64,000 nt of DNA. It comes from Hyphomicrobiales bacterium. Lineage in GTDB: Bacteria; Pseudomonadota; Alphaproteobacteria; Rhizobiales; HXMU1428-3. The position numbers were made by a program, and so were the translations under genes. The DNA is taken from assembly GCA_021775425.1 (NCBI GenBank), contig JAJFHX010000026.1:62001-126000 (forward strand), written 5' to 3'. Below the pieces are notes generated by a model that was given only the letters and a program-made list of their open reading frames with translations, was not told where the DNA came from and searched no databases. This document shows positions 51,762 to 60,204 of the stretch, piece after piece; within the stretch, counting starts at the first letter, position 1, and each line of letters starts with the position of its first letter.

Positions 51762-52625
51762 ATGAGCCGAACCATCTACGTCAATGGCAGCTATCAGCCC
51801 TATGACCAGGCCACACTTCACGTCGAAGACAGAGCCACTCTGTTTTCGGATAGCGTCTATGAAGTCGTTGAAATCAAAAATGGCAACTTAATTGATCAGC
51901 AGGACCATCTGGACCGTCTCGCCCGTTCCTTAAATGAAATCAGTTTAACGCCGGATTTCAGCCTCAACACCATTCCGTTTATAATCAGAGAAAGCGTCAG
52001 AAGAAACCGCGTCAGAAACGGCATGGTCTACATTCAGGTATCAAGAGGCGTTGCAAAAAGAGATTTTATCTTCCCAAACCCTGATATGACCCCGGCAACA
52101 CTGATTATATTCGCCAGAAGCAGCAACTTTATCGCCAAGGAAGTACAGGCCAGCAAAGGTATTAAGGTGATTACCATGCCTGACATCCGCTGGAAACGCC
52201 CGGATATAAAAACAACCGGCCTCCTAGCCAGCGTTCTCGCCCGTCAGACAGCCAAAGGGCAGGGCGCCGCTGAAGCCTGGCTTTATGATGAAAACGGCTT
52301 CATCACAGAAGGTGCTGCCAGTAACGCATGGATCATTAATGAACAGGATGAACTGATCACCCATCCGGCAACAACCGCCATCTTAAAAGGCATCACCCGA
52401 GAAGGTGTGATGCGCGCGGCCAAACAGCTTCAGCTCACCTATATTGAGCGCCCCTTTACCATCGAGGAGGCAAAACAGGCCAAAGAAGCATTTATCACGG
52501 CGGCGACCAATCTTGTCATGCCAGTCACGCATATTGACGGTGATCCACTGAATAATGGCCAGTCAGGGGCAGTTTCTTTGAGATTACGACATATTTTTCA
52601 TGAATTTGCCCAATTGACGAAGTAA
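51762..52625 (+). CDS. class IV aminotransferase, D-amino-acid transaminase type
   Basis: A 287-residue PLP enzyme of fold type IV. The PLP-binding Lys is in IRWKRPDIKTTGLLASVLARQ near residue 145, with the family signature EGAASNAWIINE near 190 and the N-terminal VEDRATLFSDSVYEVVEI. Similarity is to D-alanine aminotransferase (D-Ala/D-Glu for cell wall synthesis), but branched-chain aminotransferases share these motifs, so the substrate is inferred. It lies between trkH and hfq, a known alphaproteobacterial neighbourhood. Confidence 0.88.
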   Translation: MSRTIYVNGSYQPYDQATLHVEDRATLFSDSVYEVVEIKNGNLIDQQDHLDRLARSLNEISLTPDFSLNTIPFIIRESVRRNRVRNGMVYIQVSRGVAKRDFIFPNPDMTPATLIIFARSSNFIAKEVQASKGIKVITMPDIRWKRPDIKTTGLLASVLARQTAKGQGAAEAWLYDENGFITEGAASNAWIINEQDELITHPATTAILKGITREGVMRAAKQLQLTYIERPFTIEEAKQAKEAFITAATNLVMPVTHIDGDPLNNGQSGAVSLRLRHIFHEFAQLTK

Positions 52626-52784
52626 GCAAGCTGAATTCATTGTTTTCTGAATGAAAAAACAGTCAACAATCATAGGAGGCCAGACAAAAAACAGAAACCT
52701 ACAGGTTATCCAAGGGCAAAAGTTCCCGGATATAAAACAGTGTTCCTAAAGTTAAATTGCCACAACAAAATAATGGAAAAAAAC

Positions 52785-53033
52785 ATGGCTAATGATAAAA
52801 ATCAAAATCTACAGGACGCTTTCTTAAATAATGTAAGAAAAAGCAAAACGCCACTGACCATCTTTCTCGTCAATGGCATTAAACTACAAGGTGTCGTAAC
52901 CTGGTTTGATAATTTCTGTGTCCTGTTACGCAGAGACGGTCATTCTCAACTGGTATATAAGCATGCCATTTCAACGATTATGCCGGGCGCACCAGTACAA
53001 ATGTTCGAAGGTGAACCAACCGAAGAATCATAA
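52785..53033 (+). CDS. hfq: RNA chaperone Hfq
   Basis: Sm-like hexameric protein that pairs small RNAs with mRNAs. The 82-residue protein has the Sm1 region [29 protein letters not shown] and the Sm2 motif [15 protein letters not shown] and YKH are the Hfq hallmarks. The frame begins at 52740 but ATG 52785 gives the usual N-terminus. hflX is the normal next gene. Confidence 0.97.
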   Translation: MANDKNQNLQDAFLNNVRKSKTPLTIFLVNGIKLQGVVTWFDNFCVLLRRDGHSQLVYKHAISTIMPGAPVQMFEGEPTEES

Positions 53034-53222
53034 GGGGGCAACGAAGTACTGAAAATCTGAAATGACCCCGTAAATTTTAACTTTGCGATCTTGATGCTAC
53101 TTCCATAGTAACAAGAGACAATAAGTGACAGCAAATTTCAAAAATTTACGCGACATTTACAATGTGCTTAAATATAATAAAGTAACAATCAAATTCCATA
53201 ACCAACTGAAATTGAGACAAAA

Positions 53223-54647
53223 ATAGAAAATCACACCCCAGATAATAAAAACACCAAAAAAACTGGCCTAAAAAATCAAGGTCAAAAGAAACATATTCAG
53301 TTTCAACTGGAAGAAGAACCGCTGGTCCGGGCAACGCTGCTTGCCCCTTACAGCCAGAACCAACGGGTCTCAAAATCTGACAAATCAAAAATCACCTTCG
53401 ACCCCCGCCCTCTGGATGATCGCCTTGAGGAAGCCAGAGGCCTTGCCGAAGCCATTGACCTTGATATCAGAGACATTCTCGCCGTCCCCGTCCAGACAAT
53501 AAGACCAGCCACTCTTTTTGGTGAAGGCAAAGTGGAAGAATTAAAACATCTCATCCATGACAATGAAAGCGAACTGGTAATTGTTGATCATAGCCTCAGC
53601 CCCGGTCAGCAAAGGAATCTGGAACGTCTCTGGGATGTGAAAATTCTCGACAGAACTGGCCTGATCCTCGAAATCTTCGGGCGTCGTGCAGCTACCAGAG
53701 AAGGACGCCTTCAGGTAGAACTTGCCCATATGAACTATCAGAAATCACGCCTTGTGCGCTCGTGGACCCACCTTGAGCGACAAAGAGGCGGGCAGGGCTT
53801 CATGGGCGGCCCCGGTGAAACACAACTCGAAGCCGATAAACGCCAGCTCCAGACCAGAATTCTGAGCCTCACCAAAGAACTGGAAAAGGTCAAAAAAACC
53901 AGAGAACTACACCGTAAAAAACGAAAACAGATCCCCTATCCGATTATCGCCCTGGTTGGGTATACCAATGCCGGTAAATCAACCCTGTTTAATCATTTAA
54001 CCGGGGCCAAAGTCATGGCAAAAGATCAACTCTTCGCCACCCTTGACCCAACCATGCGGGCATTAGAACTCCCTTCAGGCACGAAAGTCATTTTGTCTGA
54101 TACGGTGGGGTTTGTCTCAAACCTGCCAACACAGCTTGTCGCCGCCTTCAGAGCCACGCTGGAAGAAGTGCTGGAAGCCAACCTCATTCTCCATGTGCAA
54201 GACGCCTCAAACCCGACAAGAGACCAGCAGAAATCTGATGTGATTGAAATCTTAAATCAACTGGGCATTGAACAAGGGGATGATAACGCCCCGATACTTG
54301 AAGTCTGGAACAAAATTGATCAGATCCGCTCTGATGAATTAAAAAATGAAAACAAACATCTGATGAATCGTATGGATGAAAAGGGCAACAAACCATTTCT
54401 CATTTCTGCCAAAACCGGTGAGGGGGTCGAAAAGCTGTTAAGCGCCATAGATGGCTATCTTGAAGAACAGGAAATCAGCCTTGACCTGAACCTTAAACCA
54501 ACACAAGGCATCATCGTCAACTGGCTCTATCAGAACGGTCAGGTCAAACAGGGTAAAACATCCACCACAGGTGATACACATTACGCCGTCACCTTACCCA
54601 AACGCCTTGCTGGCCGGCTGGAAAAAATGCTCAGCACGCATTCTTGA
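53223..54647 (+). CDS. hflX: GTPase HflX, start codon non-canonical or lost
   Basis: Ribosome-associated GTPase that splits stalled ribosomes. The core shows the G1 motif GYTNAGKSTLFNHL, the switch DPTMRALELPSGTKVILSDTVGF (G3 DTVG) and G4 NKID; the N-terminal HflX domain includes RPATLFGEGKVEELKHL and GGPGETQLEADKR. The first ATG/GTG/TTG is a GTG at 53532, inside the conserved GEGKVEEL, which would remove the N-terminal domain. The same frame is open upstream to a stop at 53199-53201, and residues such as RATLLAPYSQN ... LDDRLEEARGLAEAID clearly belong to HflX. I place the start at ATA 53223 (6 bases after TTGAG), with ATT 53211 as alternative. A mutated start or sequence error is possible. 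Confidence 0.85.
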   Translation: MENHTPDNKNTKKTGLKNQGQKKHIQFQLEEEPLVRATLLAPYSQNQRVSKSDKSKITFDPRPLDDRLEEARGLAEAIDLDIRDILAVPVQTIRPATLFGEGKVEELKHLIHDNESELVIVDHSLSPGQQRNLERLWDVKILDRTGLILEIFGRRAATREGRLQVELAHMNYQKSRLVRSWTHLERQRGGQGFMGGPGETQLEADKRQLQTRILSLTKELEKVKKTRELHRKKRKQIPYPIIALVGYTNAGKSTLFNHLTGAKVMAKDQLFATLDPTMRALELPSGTKVILSDTVGFVSNLPTQLVAAFRATLEEVLEANLILHVQDASNPTRDQQKSDVIEILNQLGIEQGDDNAPILEVWNKIDQIRSDELKNENKHLMNRMDEKGNKPFLISAKTGEGVEKLLSAIDGYLEEQEISLDLNLKPTQGIIVNWLYQNGQVKQGKTSTTGDTHYAVTLPKRLAGRLEKMLSTHS

Positions 54648-54667
54648 AGGCAGCTATTTTTATACGG

Positions 54668-55555
54668 CTACTTTTCGTTTAACTTTGCCTCATCCCACAA
54701 CGCATCCATTTCCTCAAGCGTTGCATCATCAGGTGACCGGCCAGCGGCATAAAGCTCCTGCTCAATATACGCAAACCGCCGACAGAATTTAAGATTTGCC
54801 AGCCGCACAGCCTTTTCCGGGTCGACACGAAGATGCCGTGCCACATTCGCCATAACAAACATCAGATCCCCAAGCTCTTCTTCAACCTTTGCCCGGCCCG
54901 CATCAAGGCTTGTGTGTTTCGAATGGTTGTTACTCTCCTCATTTTGCAGTTTTTCAAAATCAAACAAAGCCTCTTTTACTTCAAGAAGCTCTTCTTCTAA
55001 TTTTTCAACCACTGGCATGAGTGAAGGCCAGTCAAAACCTACCCTGGCAGCCTTTTTCTGCAACTTCACGGCTCTTGAAAGACCCGGCAAACCAACAGGT
55101 ACATCAGAAAGCAGGGAAGGACGGTCATCTTCGGTGCCATCATCAGAGCTAGCTGTTTTTAAAGCCCGTTCATCTGCCTTAACTCGCTCCCACATCTCCC
55201 TGATCTCATCATCTGAATAGAGCGCCTCATCACCAAACACATGTGGATGACGACGCACCAGTTTTTCAGAAATAACCTGAACCACATCATCAAAGCCGAA
55301 TGCCTGTTTTTCTGATGCCAGCTGTGCATGAAAAATTACCTGAAATAACAGATCACCAAGTTCATCCTTAATTTCATCGATCTCGCCGCCATTCTCATAT
55401 TTGTCGATAGCATCAACAACTTCATAAGCTTCTTCGATCGTGTAAGGAGCAATGGTTTTAAAATTCTGTTTCAAATCCCACGGGCAGCCCCCATCAGGAT
55501 TTCTGAGTTGGGCCATAATGTCTTTTAAATCTTCGATGCTATAGTGCTTATCCAT
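54668..55555 (-). CDS. mazG: nucleoside triphosphate pyrophosphohydrolase MazG
   Basis: Hydrolyses nucleoside triphosphates to monophosphates and pyrophosphate, a housecleaning enzyme. The 295-residue protein has two MazG repeats: in the first, CPWDLKQNFKTIAPYTIEEAYEVVDAI and DEIKDELGDLLFQVIFHAQLA (metal-binding Glu/Asp pattern) near 25-75; in the second, VEEELGDLMFVMANVARHL near 225. The linker near 140-200 is acidic and longer than in E. coli. Convergent with hflX. Confidence 0.95.
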   Translation of the reverse strand: MDKHYSIEDLKDIMAQLRNPDGGCPWDLKQNFKTIAPYTIEEAYEVVDAIDKYENGGEIDEIKDELGDLLFQVIFHAQLASEKQAFGFDDVVQVISEKLVRRHPHVFGDEALYSDDEIREMWERVKADERALKTASSDDGTEDDRPSLLSDVPVGLPGLSRAVKLQKKAARVGFDWPSLMPVVEKLEEELLEVKEALFDFEKLQNEESNNHSKHTSLDAGRAKVEEELGDLMFVMANVARHLRVDPEKAVRLANLKFCRRFAYIEQELYAAGRSPDDATLEEMDALWDEAKLNEK

Positions 55556-55623
55556 AATGCTGGTCCATAATAGAAATTCCCCCTCAAATCAGGCTCAGCC
55601 AATGTCTCAGAATATTGAGCCAT

Positions 55624-55667
55624 AAACAAAAAAGAGAGCAAACCCGAGTTAAAGGGTTCACTCTCTT
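55624..55667 (-). terminator. intrinsic terminator of the rpsF-rpsR-rplI operon
   Basis: On the minus strand AAGAGAG/CTCTCTT (55661-55667 with 55632-55638) and AACCC/GGGTT inside it form a stem, followed by a T-rich run (A-run 55628-55633 on the plus strand). It lies 65-105 bases past the rplI stop. Confidence 0.82.
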
Positions 55668-55732
55668 CAGATGTAACAGATCATCTTTCCGTGTCACAAG
55701 TTAACAGACACAAGAAATGCTGAACTCTTAAA

Positions 55733-56389
55733 TTATTCAGCCGGTTTTTCTTCTTCAGCTGTGTCATCAGATGCTGTTTCAGCTTCAGAACTGTCAACAG
55801 TTTCAGCGGTTTCTGCCGCATCAGCATCATCTTCAAGTGGCAACGCCCCTTCTTCAAACACTTCTTCAACAGCGATGGTTTCTTCTTCAACTTCGTCTGC
55901 ATCAACAGTAATGTCTTCACCGCGGGCCTGACGTTCAGCTTCTTCTTCTGTCCGTGCAACGTTGATGTTCACATTCACTTCAACTTCCGGGTGCAGGCTG
56001 ACAAGAACTTCATGCACACCAAGGACTTTAATCGGACGGTTCAGCAAAATCTGATTACGATCAATCTGCACACCATTTTCACAAATCGTATCCGCAATAT
56101 CACGCGAACTCACAGAACCATAAAGCTGGCCGGTATCACCCGCCTGACGAATAGCGATAAAGGTTTCACCTGAAATTTTCTCGCCGACTTTTTCTGCTTC
56201 ACCTTTGAGTTCAAGGTTCCGCGCTTCAAGTTCCGCGCGCTGTTCATCAAAATGGGCTTTGTTTTTTTCGTTCGCACGAAGTGCTTTGCCTTGCGGCAAT
56301 AGAAAATTACGTGCAAATCCGTCTTTAACGGTAACCACTTCGCCCATCTGGCCAAGTTTACGAATACGTTCGAGTAGAATAACTTCCAT
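55733..56389 (-). CDS. rplI: 50S ribosomal protein L9 with acidic C-terminal tail
   Basis: L9 stabilises 23S rRNA near the L1 stalk. Residues 1-150 are the normal two-domain L9 ([36 protein letters not shown]-terminal [20 protein letters not shown]). Residues 150-218 form a highly acidic, Glu/Ala/Asp/Thr-rich tail with a few Pro, absent in E. coli L9 but seen in alphaproteobacteria, here long. The start at 56389 has GGAG 9 bases ahead; a frame opening five codons earlier is the ribosome-site region. Confidence 0.96.
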   Translation of the reverse strand: MEVILLERIRKLGQMGEVVTVKDGFARNFLLPQGKALRANEKNKAHFDEQRAELEARNLELKGEAEKVGEKISGETFIAIRQAGDTGQLYGSVSSRDIADTICENGVQIDRNQILLNRPIKVLGVHEVLVSLHPEVEVNVNINVARTEEEAERQARGEDITVDADEVEEETIAVEEVFEEGALPLEDDADAAETAETVDSSEAETASDDTAEEEKPAE

Positions 56390-56585
56390 AACAAATTTCT
56401 CCATCAGCCAGACAAAAACCCGCCCGGCAGTTCTAATATTTAAGTTATGAAAGGGGAGAACAAAACATTTGCCGGATGTAATTGATCAGAAAATCAAATC
56501 ACTAACAAACGAGTAAAGCTGTCCCGCTTTCGCGGTTAGAGCAATGATAGAAATGAAATATTCCTAAAATTCAGCCCAACCAGTT

Positions 56586-56624
56586 TATTTCCGGCACCCG
56601 GGCTAAACCCGGGTGCCGGAAATA
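56586..56624. other. perfect 17-bp hairpin in the rpsR-rplI gap
   Basis: TATTTCCGGCACCCGGG (56586-56602) pairs without mismatch with its complement at 56608-56624, loop CTAAA. It lies in the 252-base gap between rpsR and rplI. No U-run follows on either strand, so it is unlikely to be a simple terminator. A smaller hairpin, CCGC-TTTC-GCGG, is nearby (about 56525-56536). Confidence 0.7.
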
Positions 56625-56641
56625 ACATTAGTCAAAAGCCA

Positions 56642-56890
56642 TTAGCCAATAACATAAGGCAGCAAGCCAAGATAGCGTGCTCTTTTAATGGCTTTCGCCA
56701 GCTCACGTTGTTTCTTAGCTGAAACAGCAGTAATCCGGCTTGGAACAATCTTGCCCCGTTCAGAAATAAAACGCTGAAGCAGTTTTACATCTTTATAATC
56801 AATTTTCGGTGCCCCATCACCAGAAAAAGGGCATGTTTTACGGCGACGATGAAACGGACGCCTGACTGGTAATTGTGCTATATTCTGCAT
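56642..56890 (-). CDS. rpsR: 30S ribosomal protein S18
   Basis: S18 binds 16S rRNA with S6. The 82-residue protein has [11 protein letters not shown] near residue 17, [42 protein letters not shown] over 31-72 (only the core is given as landmarks) and LGLLPYV at the end. It follows rpsF by 12 bases. Confidence 0.97.
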   Translation of the reverse strand: MQNIAQLPVRRPFHRRRKTCPFSGDGAPKIDYKDVKLLQRFISERGKIVPSRITAVSAKKQRELAKAIKRARYLGLLPYVIG

Positions 56891-56902
56891 ACTAATCTCC
56901 GT

Positions 56903-57307
56903 TTATGACCTATGTCCGCCGTCGCGATTATCGCGGCCACCATCACGTCCGCCAAAATCTTTTCTTGGCCGGCGCTCATCACGATCACTTTTGCGCATCA
57001 TCGCTGAAGGACCTTCTTCATGTTCATCAACACGAATGGTCATAAAACGCAGCACATCGGTTGAGATGCTCATCTGACGTTCCATCTCAGCAACTGCTTG
57101 AGGGTCTGCGTCAATGTTCAACAGAGTATAATGTGCTTTACGGTTTTTCTTGATCTTGTATGAAATGGGTTTGATGCCCCAATATTCATTTTTGGTAATT
57201 TTGCCATTACCTTTTTCAAGGATCGTCTTCATTTCTTCAATCAACGCATCTACCTGCGCTGTTGAAAGCTCCTGACGACCAAGGAGGACATGCTCATAAA
57301 GTGGCAT
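56903..57307 (-). CDS. rpsF: 30S ribosomal protein S6
   Basis: S6 forms a dimer with S18 on the 30S platform. 134 residues: ferredoxin-like core (1-95; [38 protein letters not shown]) followed by an Arg/Asp/Gly-rich tail (about 105-134, [18 protein letters not shown]), longer than in E. coli. First gene of the ribosomal operon; the long upstream stretch contains candidate leader structures. Confidence 0.96.
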   Translation of the reverse strand: MPLYEHVLLGRQELSTAQVDALIEEMKTILEKGNGKITKNEYWGIKPISYKIKKNRKAHYTLLNIDADPQAVAEMERQMSISTDVLRFMTIRVDEHEEGPSAMMRKSDRDERRPRKDFGGRDGGRDNRDGGHRS

Positions 57308-57403
57308 GAAAGAGCCTTTCTATTTGTTAAACCAAATGAACCTGTCCAATGCAAAGCCGCCGACGAGCCTCATGAAAGGCCCTTACCTACACTTCTTTCA
57401 AGT

Positions 57404-57445
57404 CCCTGATACCCTCCCGGGCATCACTCCGATCACCTATCAGGG
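57404..57445 (-). promoter_or_regulatory. candidate rpsF leader structure (S6:S18-type)
   Basis: On the minus strand CCCTGATA ... TATCAGGG forms an 8-9 bp stem around a 26-nt internal segment containing CGG/CCG pairing and CCCGGG. It lies about 100-140 bases before the rpsF start. S6:S18-binding leaders are known upstream of rpsF in many bacteria; whether this has the required CCG bulge and pseudoknot is not something I can settle by eye. Confidence 0.35.
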
Positions 57446-57454
57446 AACCGAAGG

Positions 57455-57564
57455 GGCACTAAAAGTCTACGGATGCGTAGGAGGCATCTGTAGCGCGGTT
57501 GCTTGTGGGCAACCTGAAGCGCAGATATATTCAGCACGGATGCGTAGTGGGCATCTGAAGTGCC
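57455..57564. ncRNA. array of three related stem-loops with internal covariation
   Basis: Three hairpins follow one another: 57467-57493 (CTAC, GATGC, loop GTAGGAG, GCATC, GTAG), 57493-57522 (GCGC, GGTTGC, loop TTGTGG, GCAACC, bulge TGAA, GCGC) and 57534-57563 (GCAC, GATGC, loop GTAGTGG, GCATC, bulge TGAA, GTGC). Stems differ in sequence but keep pairing. GGCACT (57455-57460) can pair with AGTGCC (57559-57564), closing the whole set but competing with hairpin 3. Strand of transcription unknown. Could be the 5' part of the rpsF leader, a small RNA, or a repeat relic. Confidence 0.5.
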
Positions 57565-57854
57565 AAAAGAAAGTCAGTCTCGTATGGAGTGAAGACACTG
57601 CAAGACATGTTTCAGTAAAGAAACATCAATTAGCGATTGTTTTGGCAGAAAGCCTTTAAACAACAGCCAACCTCACGTTCAGCCTTCAACCGAACAGATT
57701 CAAAAAAGGATGTATATGAGAGAAAATAACAAAATGCAAAGAAAATATGCAAAAAAGAGCAAGAATAGATCGAACTAAAGGGTTGCAATTTAACCTTAGA
57801 GACGATTAATAGGATCAATTTTTAAATTTAACCCTCAAGTTTAAAGGGACTCCA

Positions 57855-58826
57855 ATGTCAATCGCATTCACATTTCCAGGCCAGGGCAGCCAGCAAGTTG
57901 GAATGGGCAAAGAACTAAGTGAACAATATACAGTTGCAAAAGATGTCTTCAGCGAAGTCGATGAGGCGCTGGGCAAGTCCCTATCTAAAATAATGTGGGA
58001 TGGCCCCCAGGAAGACCTGACCCTGACAGAGAACGCCCAACCGGCTTTAATGGCCGTTTCCATCGCTGTGATGCGCTGTCTGGAGCATGAATTCGGATTT
58101 GATCTGGCAAAACATGTGAAATATGTCGCCGGCCACTCATTGGGCGAATATTCCGCTCTCGCCGCAGCCGGTACATTTACCCTGAATGACACCGCCCAGC
58201 TTCTTGCCATTCGCGGCAAATCAATGCAGGCCGCCGTTCCGGTCAATCAGGGCGCCATGGCCGCACTTCTCGGTCTTGATTTGCCAGAAGCTGAAAAACT
58301 TGTGGAGGCTGCTATTAATGCAGCAGATAACCCAACAGAAGAGATTTGCAACGCTGCCAATGATAACGCACCCGGTCAGGTTGTCATAAGTGGCAGCCGC
58401 ACAGCCGTTGAGCGCGCCGTTGAAATGGCCAGTGAATTTGGCGCCCGCCGCGCCGTGCTGCTGGATGTCAGCGCCCCGTTCCATTGCGCACTGATGCAAC
58501 CAGCCGCAGACGCCATGAAAGATGCGCTTTCTAACACAGATATGAAAGCCCCGGTTGTCCCACTTGTGGCAAATACACTGGCAAGTGCAATTAGTGATCC
58601 AGAGGCCATCAGAAAAAGCCTGGTCAATCAGGTCACAGGCCGGGTCAGATGGCGCGAAAGCGTGCTTTATATGGCCCAAAATGGTGTTACAACCCTTTAT
58701 GAAGTCGGCACAGGCCGCGTATTAACAGGCCTCGCCCGCCGTATAGAGCGCCAGCTGGATGCACTATCAATCGGCACAACAGAAGACATCAATGAAGCCG
58801 CAGAGAAATTCGGCCTCAGCAAATAA
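57855..58826 (+). CDS. fabD: malonyl-CoA-ACP transacylase
   Basis: Loads malonyl groups onto ACP for fatty-acid synthesis. The 323-residue protein has FTFPGQGSQQVGMGKEL at the N-terminus, the nucleophile Ser in VAGHSLGEYSALAAAG near residue 93, and the catalytic His in VSAPFHCALM near 208 (H of PFH). First gene of fabD-fabG-acpP-fabF; fabG starts 26 bases later. Confidence 0.97.
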   Translation: MSIAFTFPGQGSQQVGMGKELSEQYTVAKDVFSEVDEALGKSLSKIMWDGPQEDLTLTENAQPALMAVSIAVMRCLEHEFGFDLAKHVKYVAGHSLGEYSALAAAGTFTLNDTAQLLAIRGKSMQAAVPVNQGAMAALLGLDLPEAEKLVEAAINAADNPTEEICNAANDNAPGQVVISGSRTAVERAVEMASEFGARRAVLLDVSAPFHCALMQPAADAMKDALSNTDMKAPVVPLVANTLASAISDPEAIRKSLVNQVTGRVRWRESVLYMAQNGVTTLYEVGTGRVLTGLARRIERQLDALSIGTTEDINEAAEKFGLSK

Positions 58827-58851
58827 ATTAATAAACAAGGTAGTAGATTTT

Positions 58852-59595
58852 ATGTTTGATTTAACAGGTAAAACAGCCCTTATCACCGGCGCTTCCGGCG
58901 GCATTGGTGAGGCCATTGCAAAAACATTGCATGATCAGGGGGCTACGGTTGCCATATCCGGCACACGCAAGGAAAAGCTCGAAGAAGTAAAAAGCAACCT
59001 CGCCTCAGACCGCGTCCACATCACACCCTGTAATTTATCAGACAGAGAAGCCGTCGCAGCGTTAACTGGACAGGCTGAAGAAGCGCTGGGTGGCAAAATC
59101 GACATTTTGGTCAACAATGCCGGCATAACAAAAGACAACCTCTTCATGCGCATGAAAGATGAAGAATGGGATGATGTCATAGCCGTTAACCTGACAGCCG
59201 CATTCACTCTGATGCGCGGCGCAATAAGAGGCATGATGCGTAACCGTTCTGGCCGCATTGTGAACATCACATCTATCAGTGGGTTTATCGGCAATCCGGG
59301 CCAGCCGAATTATTCAGCCAGTAAAGCAGGCCTTGTCGGCATGTCAAAATCTCTCGCCAGAGAAATCGCCCCGCGCGGCATCACTGTCAATTGTATTGCC
59401 CCCGGCTTCATTTCAACACCTATGACAGATGAACTGAACGAAAAGCAGGTTGAGGCCATTGCAGGCGCAATTCCCTCCGGCACATTTGGTGAACCATCTG
59501 ACATAGCAAGCGCCGTATTATATCTCTCATCTGATGAAGCAAAATACATAACAGGGCAAACATTGCACATAAATGGTGGCATGCTGATGGTTTAG
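58852..59595 (+). CDS. fabG: 3-oxoacyl-ACP reductase
   Basis: NADPH-dependent first reduction in fatty-acid elongation. The 247-residue short-chain dehydrogenase has TGASGGIGEAIA near residue 12, NNAGITKDNLFMRM near 85, and catalytic Ser-Tyr-Lys in ITSISGFIGN and YSASKAGLVGMSK near 135-160. The ATG at 58852 is used; the frame opens at 58759 inside fabD. Followed by a 363-base gap before acpP. Confidence 0.97.
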   Translation: MFDLTGKTALITGASGGIGEAIAKTLHDQGATVAISGTRKEKLEEVKSNLASDRVHITPCNLSDREAVAALTGQAEEALGGKIDILVNNAGITKDNLFMRMKDEEWDDVIAVNLTAAFTLMRGAIRGMMRNRSGRIVNITSISGFIGNPGQPNYSASKAGLVGMSKSLAREIAPRGITVNCIAPGFISTPMTDELNEKQVEAIAGAIPSGTFGEPSDIASAVLYLSSDEAKYITGQTLHINGGMLMV

Positions 59596-59958
59596 TGGCA
59601 TAGTGCCACTTGCAGAAAACTGAGAATGGTGCTACCGGAAGTACCTCAAACTATAAAACAACTCTGAGATGACGTGTTTTTATACAATTTGACAAGCAAA
59701 ATAGGGCATAGGTCAGTTAAATCTATCACCTCATTTTAATTCGTCATGAAAATAGTTATTTCAATTGATTTTAGAGTGTCTATAAAGTAACCAATTCTTT
59801 ATAGGACCAGAAATATCTCAGTGGATATCTATCTTCACTCTATATAGTGTTATAGATGAAAATAAATTGACTGAACAATGAGCGAAGCCAAAGGCTGCTA
59901 ATGTAGCGTTTGGCTTTTAAACACAAAGACCTTATATATAATCGCGAGGCAGAAAAAA
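59596..59958. other. intergenic region between fabG and acpP
   Basis: No gene is seen in these 363 bases. A small hairpin AGTGGC-ATAGT-GCCACT (59594-59610) overlaps the fabG stop, and a terminator-like hairpin lies at 59886-59918. The AT-rich middle (59690-59880) probably carries an acpP promoter, as acpP is usually expressed far above its neighbours. Confidence 0.5.
59886..59918 (+). terminator. terminator-like hairpin just upstream of acpP
   Basis: AGCCAAA (59886-59892) pairs with TTTGGCT (59909-59915), with a further inner stem GCTGC/GTAGC, followed by TTTT. It is only about 40 bases before acpP, so it could end fabG transcripts, act as an attenuator, or protect the 5' end of acpP mRNA. 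Confidence 0.5.
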
Positions 59959-60195
59959 ATGAGTGACATTGCAGGACGCGTCAAAAAAATCGTCATTGAA
60001 CACCTGGGTGTTGAAGACGACAAAGTTGTCGAAAATGCGAGCTTTATCGATGATCTTGGCGCTGATAGCTTGGATACAGTTGAGCTTGTTATGGCGTTTG
60101 AAGAAGAATTTGGTTGTGAAATTCCAGATGACGCAGCAGAAACCATCCAAACAGTTGGTGACGCAGTTAAGTTTCTAGAACAAGCTTCTGCTTAG
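59959..60195 (+). CDS. acpP: acyl carrier protein
   Basis: Carries growing acyl chains on a phosphopantetheine arm. The 78-residue acidic protein has the modified Ser in the DSL motif of [19 protein letters not shown] (Ser37 or so) and the N-terminus [20 protein letters not shown] precedes the ATG by about 10 bases. A strong terminator follows at once. Confidence 0.98.
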   Translation: MSDIAGRVKKIVIEHLGVEDDKVVENASFIDDLGADSLDTVELVMAFEEEFGCEIPDDAAETIQTVGDAVKFLEQASA

Positions 60196-60204
60196 CTTTT
60201 TATC

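Larger units (their letters stand above)
57308..57854. other. 547-bp divergent region between rpsF and fabD
   Basis: Contains the three-hairpin element (57455-57564) and a candidate S6:S18 leader (57404-57445), described separately. The rest (57565-57854) is A-rich on the plus strand, lacks any convincing gene, and must hold the fabD promoter. The open frame at 57306-57659 is not a credible gene. Confidence 0.6.

Noticed and set aside
57306..57659. 117-codon plus-strand open frame beginning at the rpsF start
   Set aside because: Its sequence runs through the hairpin array and the rpsF leader, has no ribosome site, no recognisable domain, and its start overlaps rpsF on the other strand.
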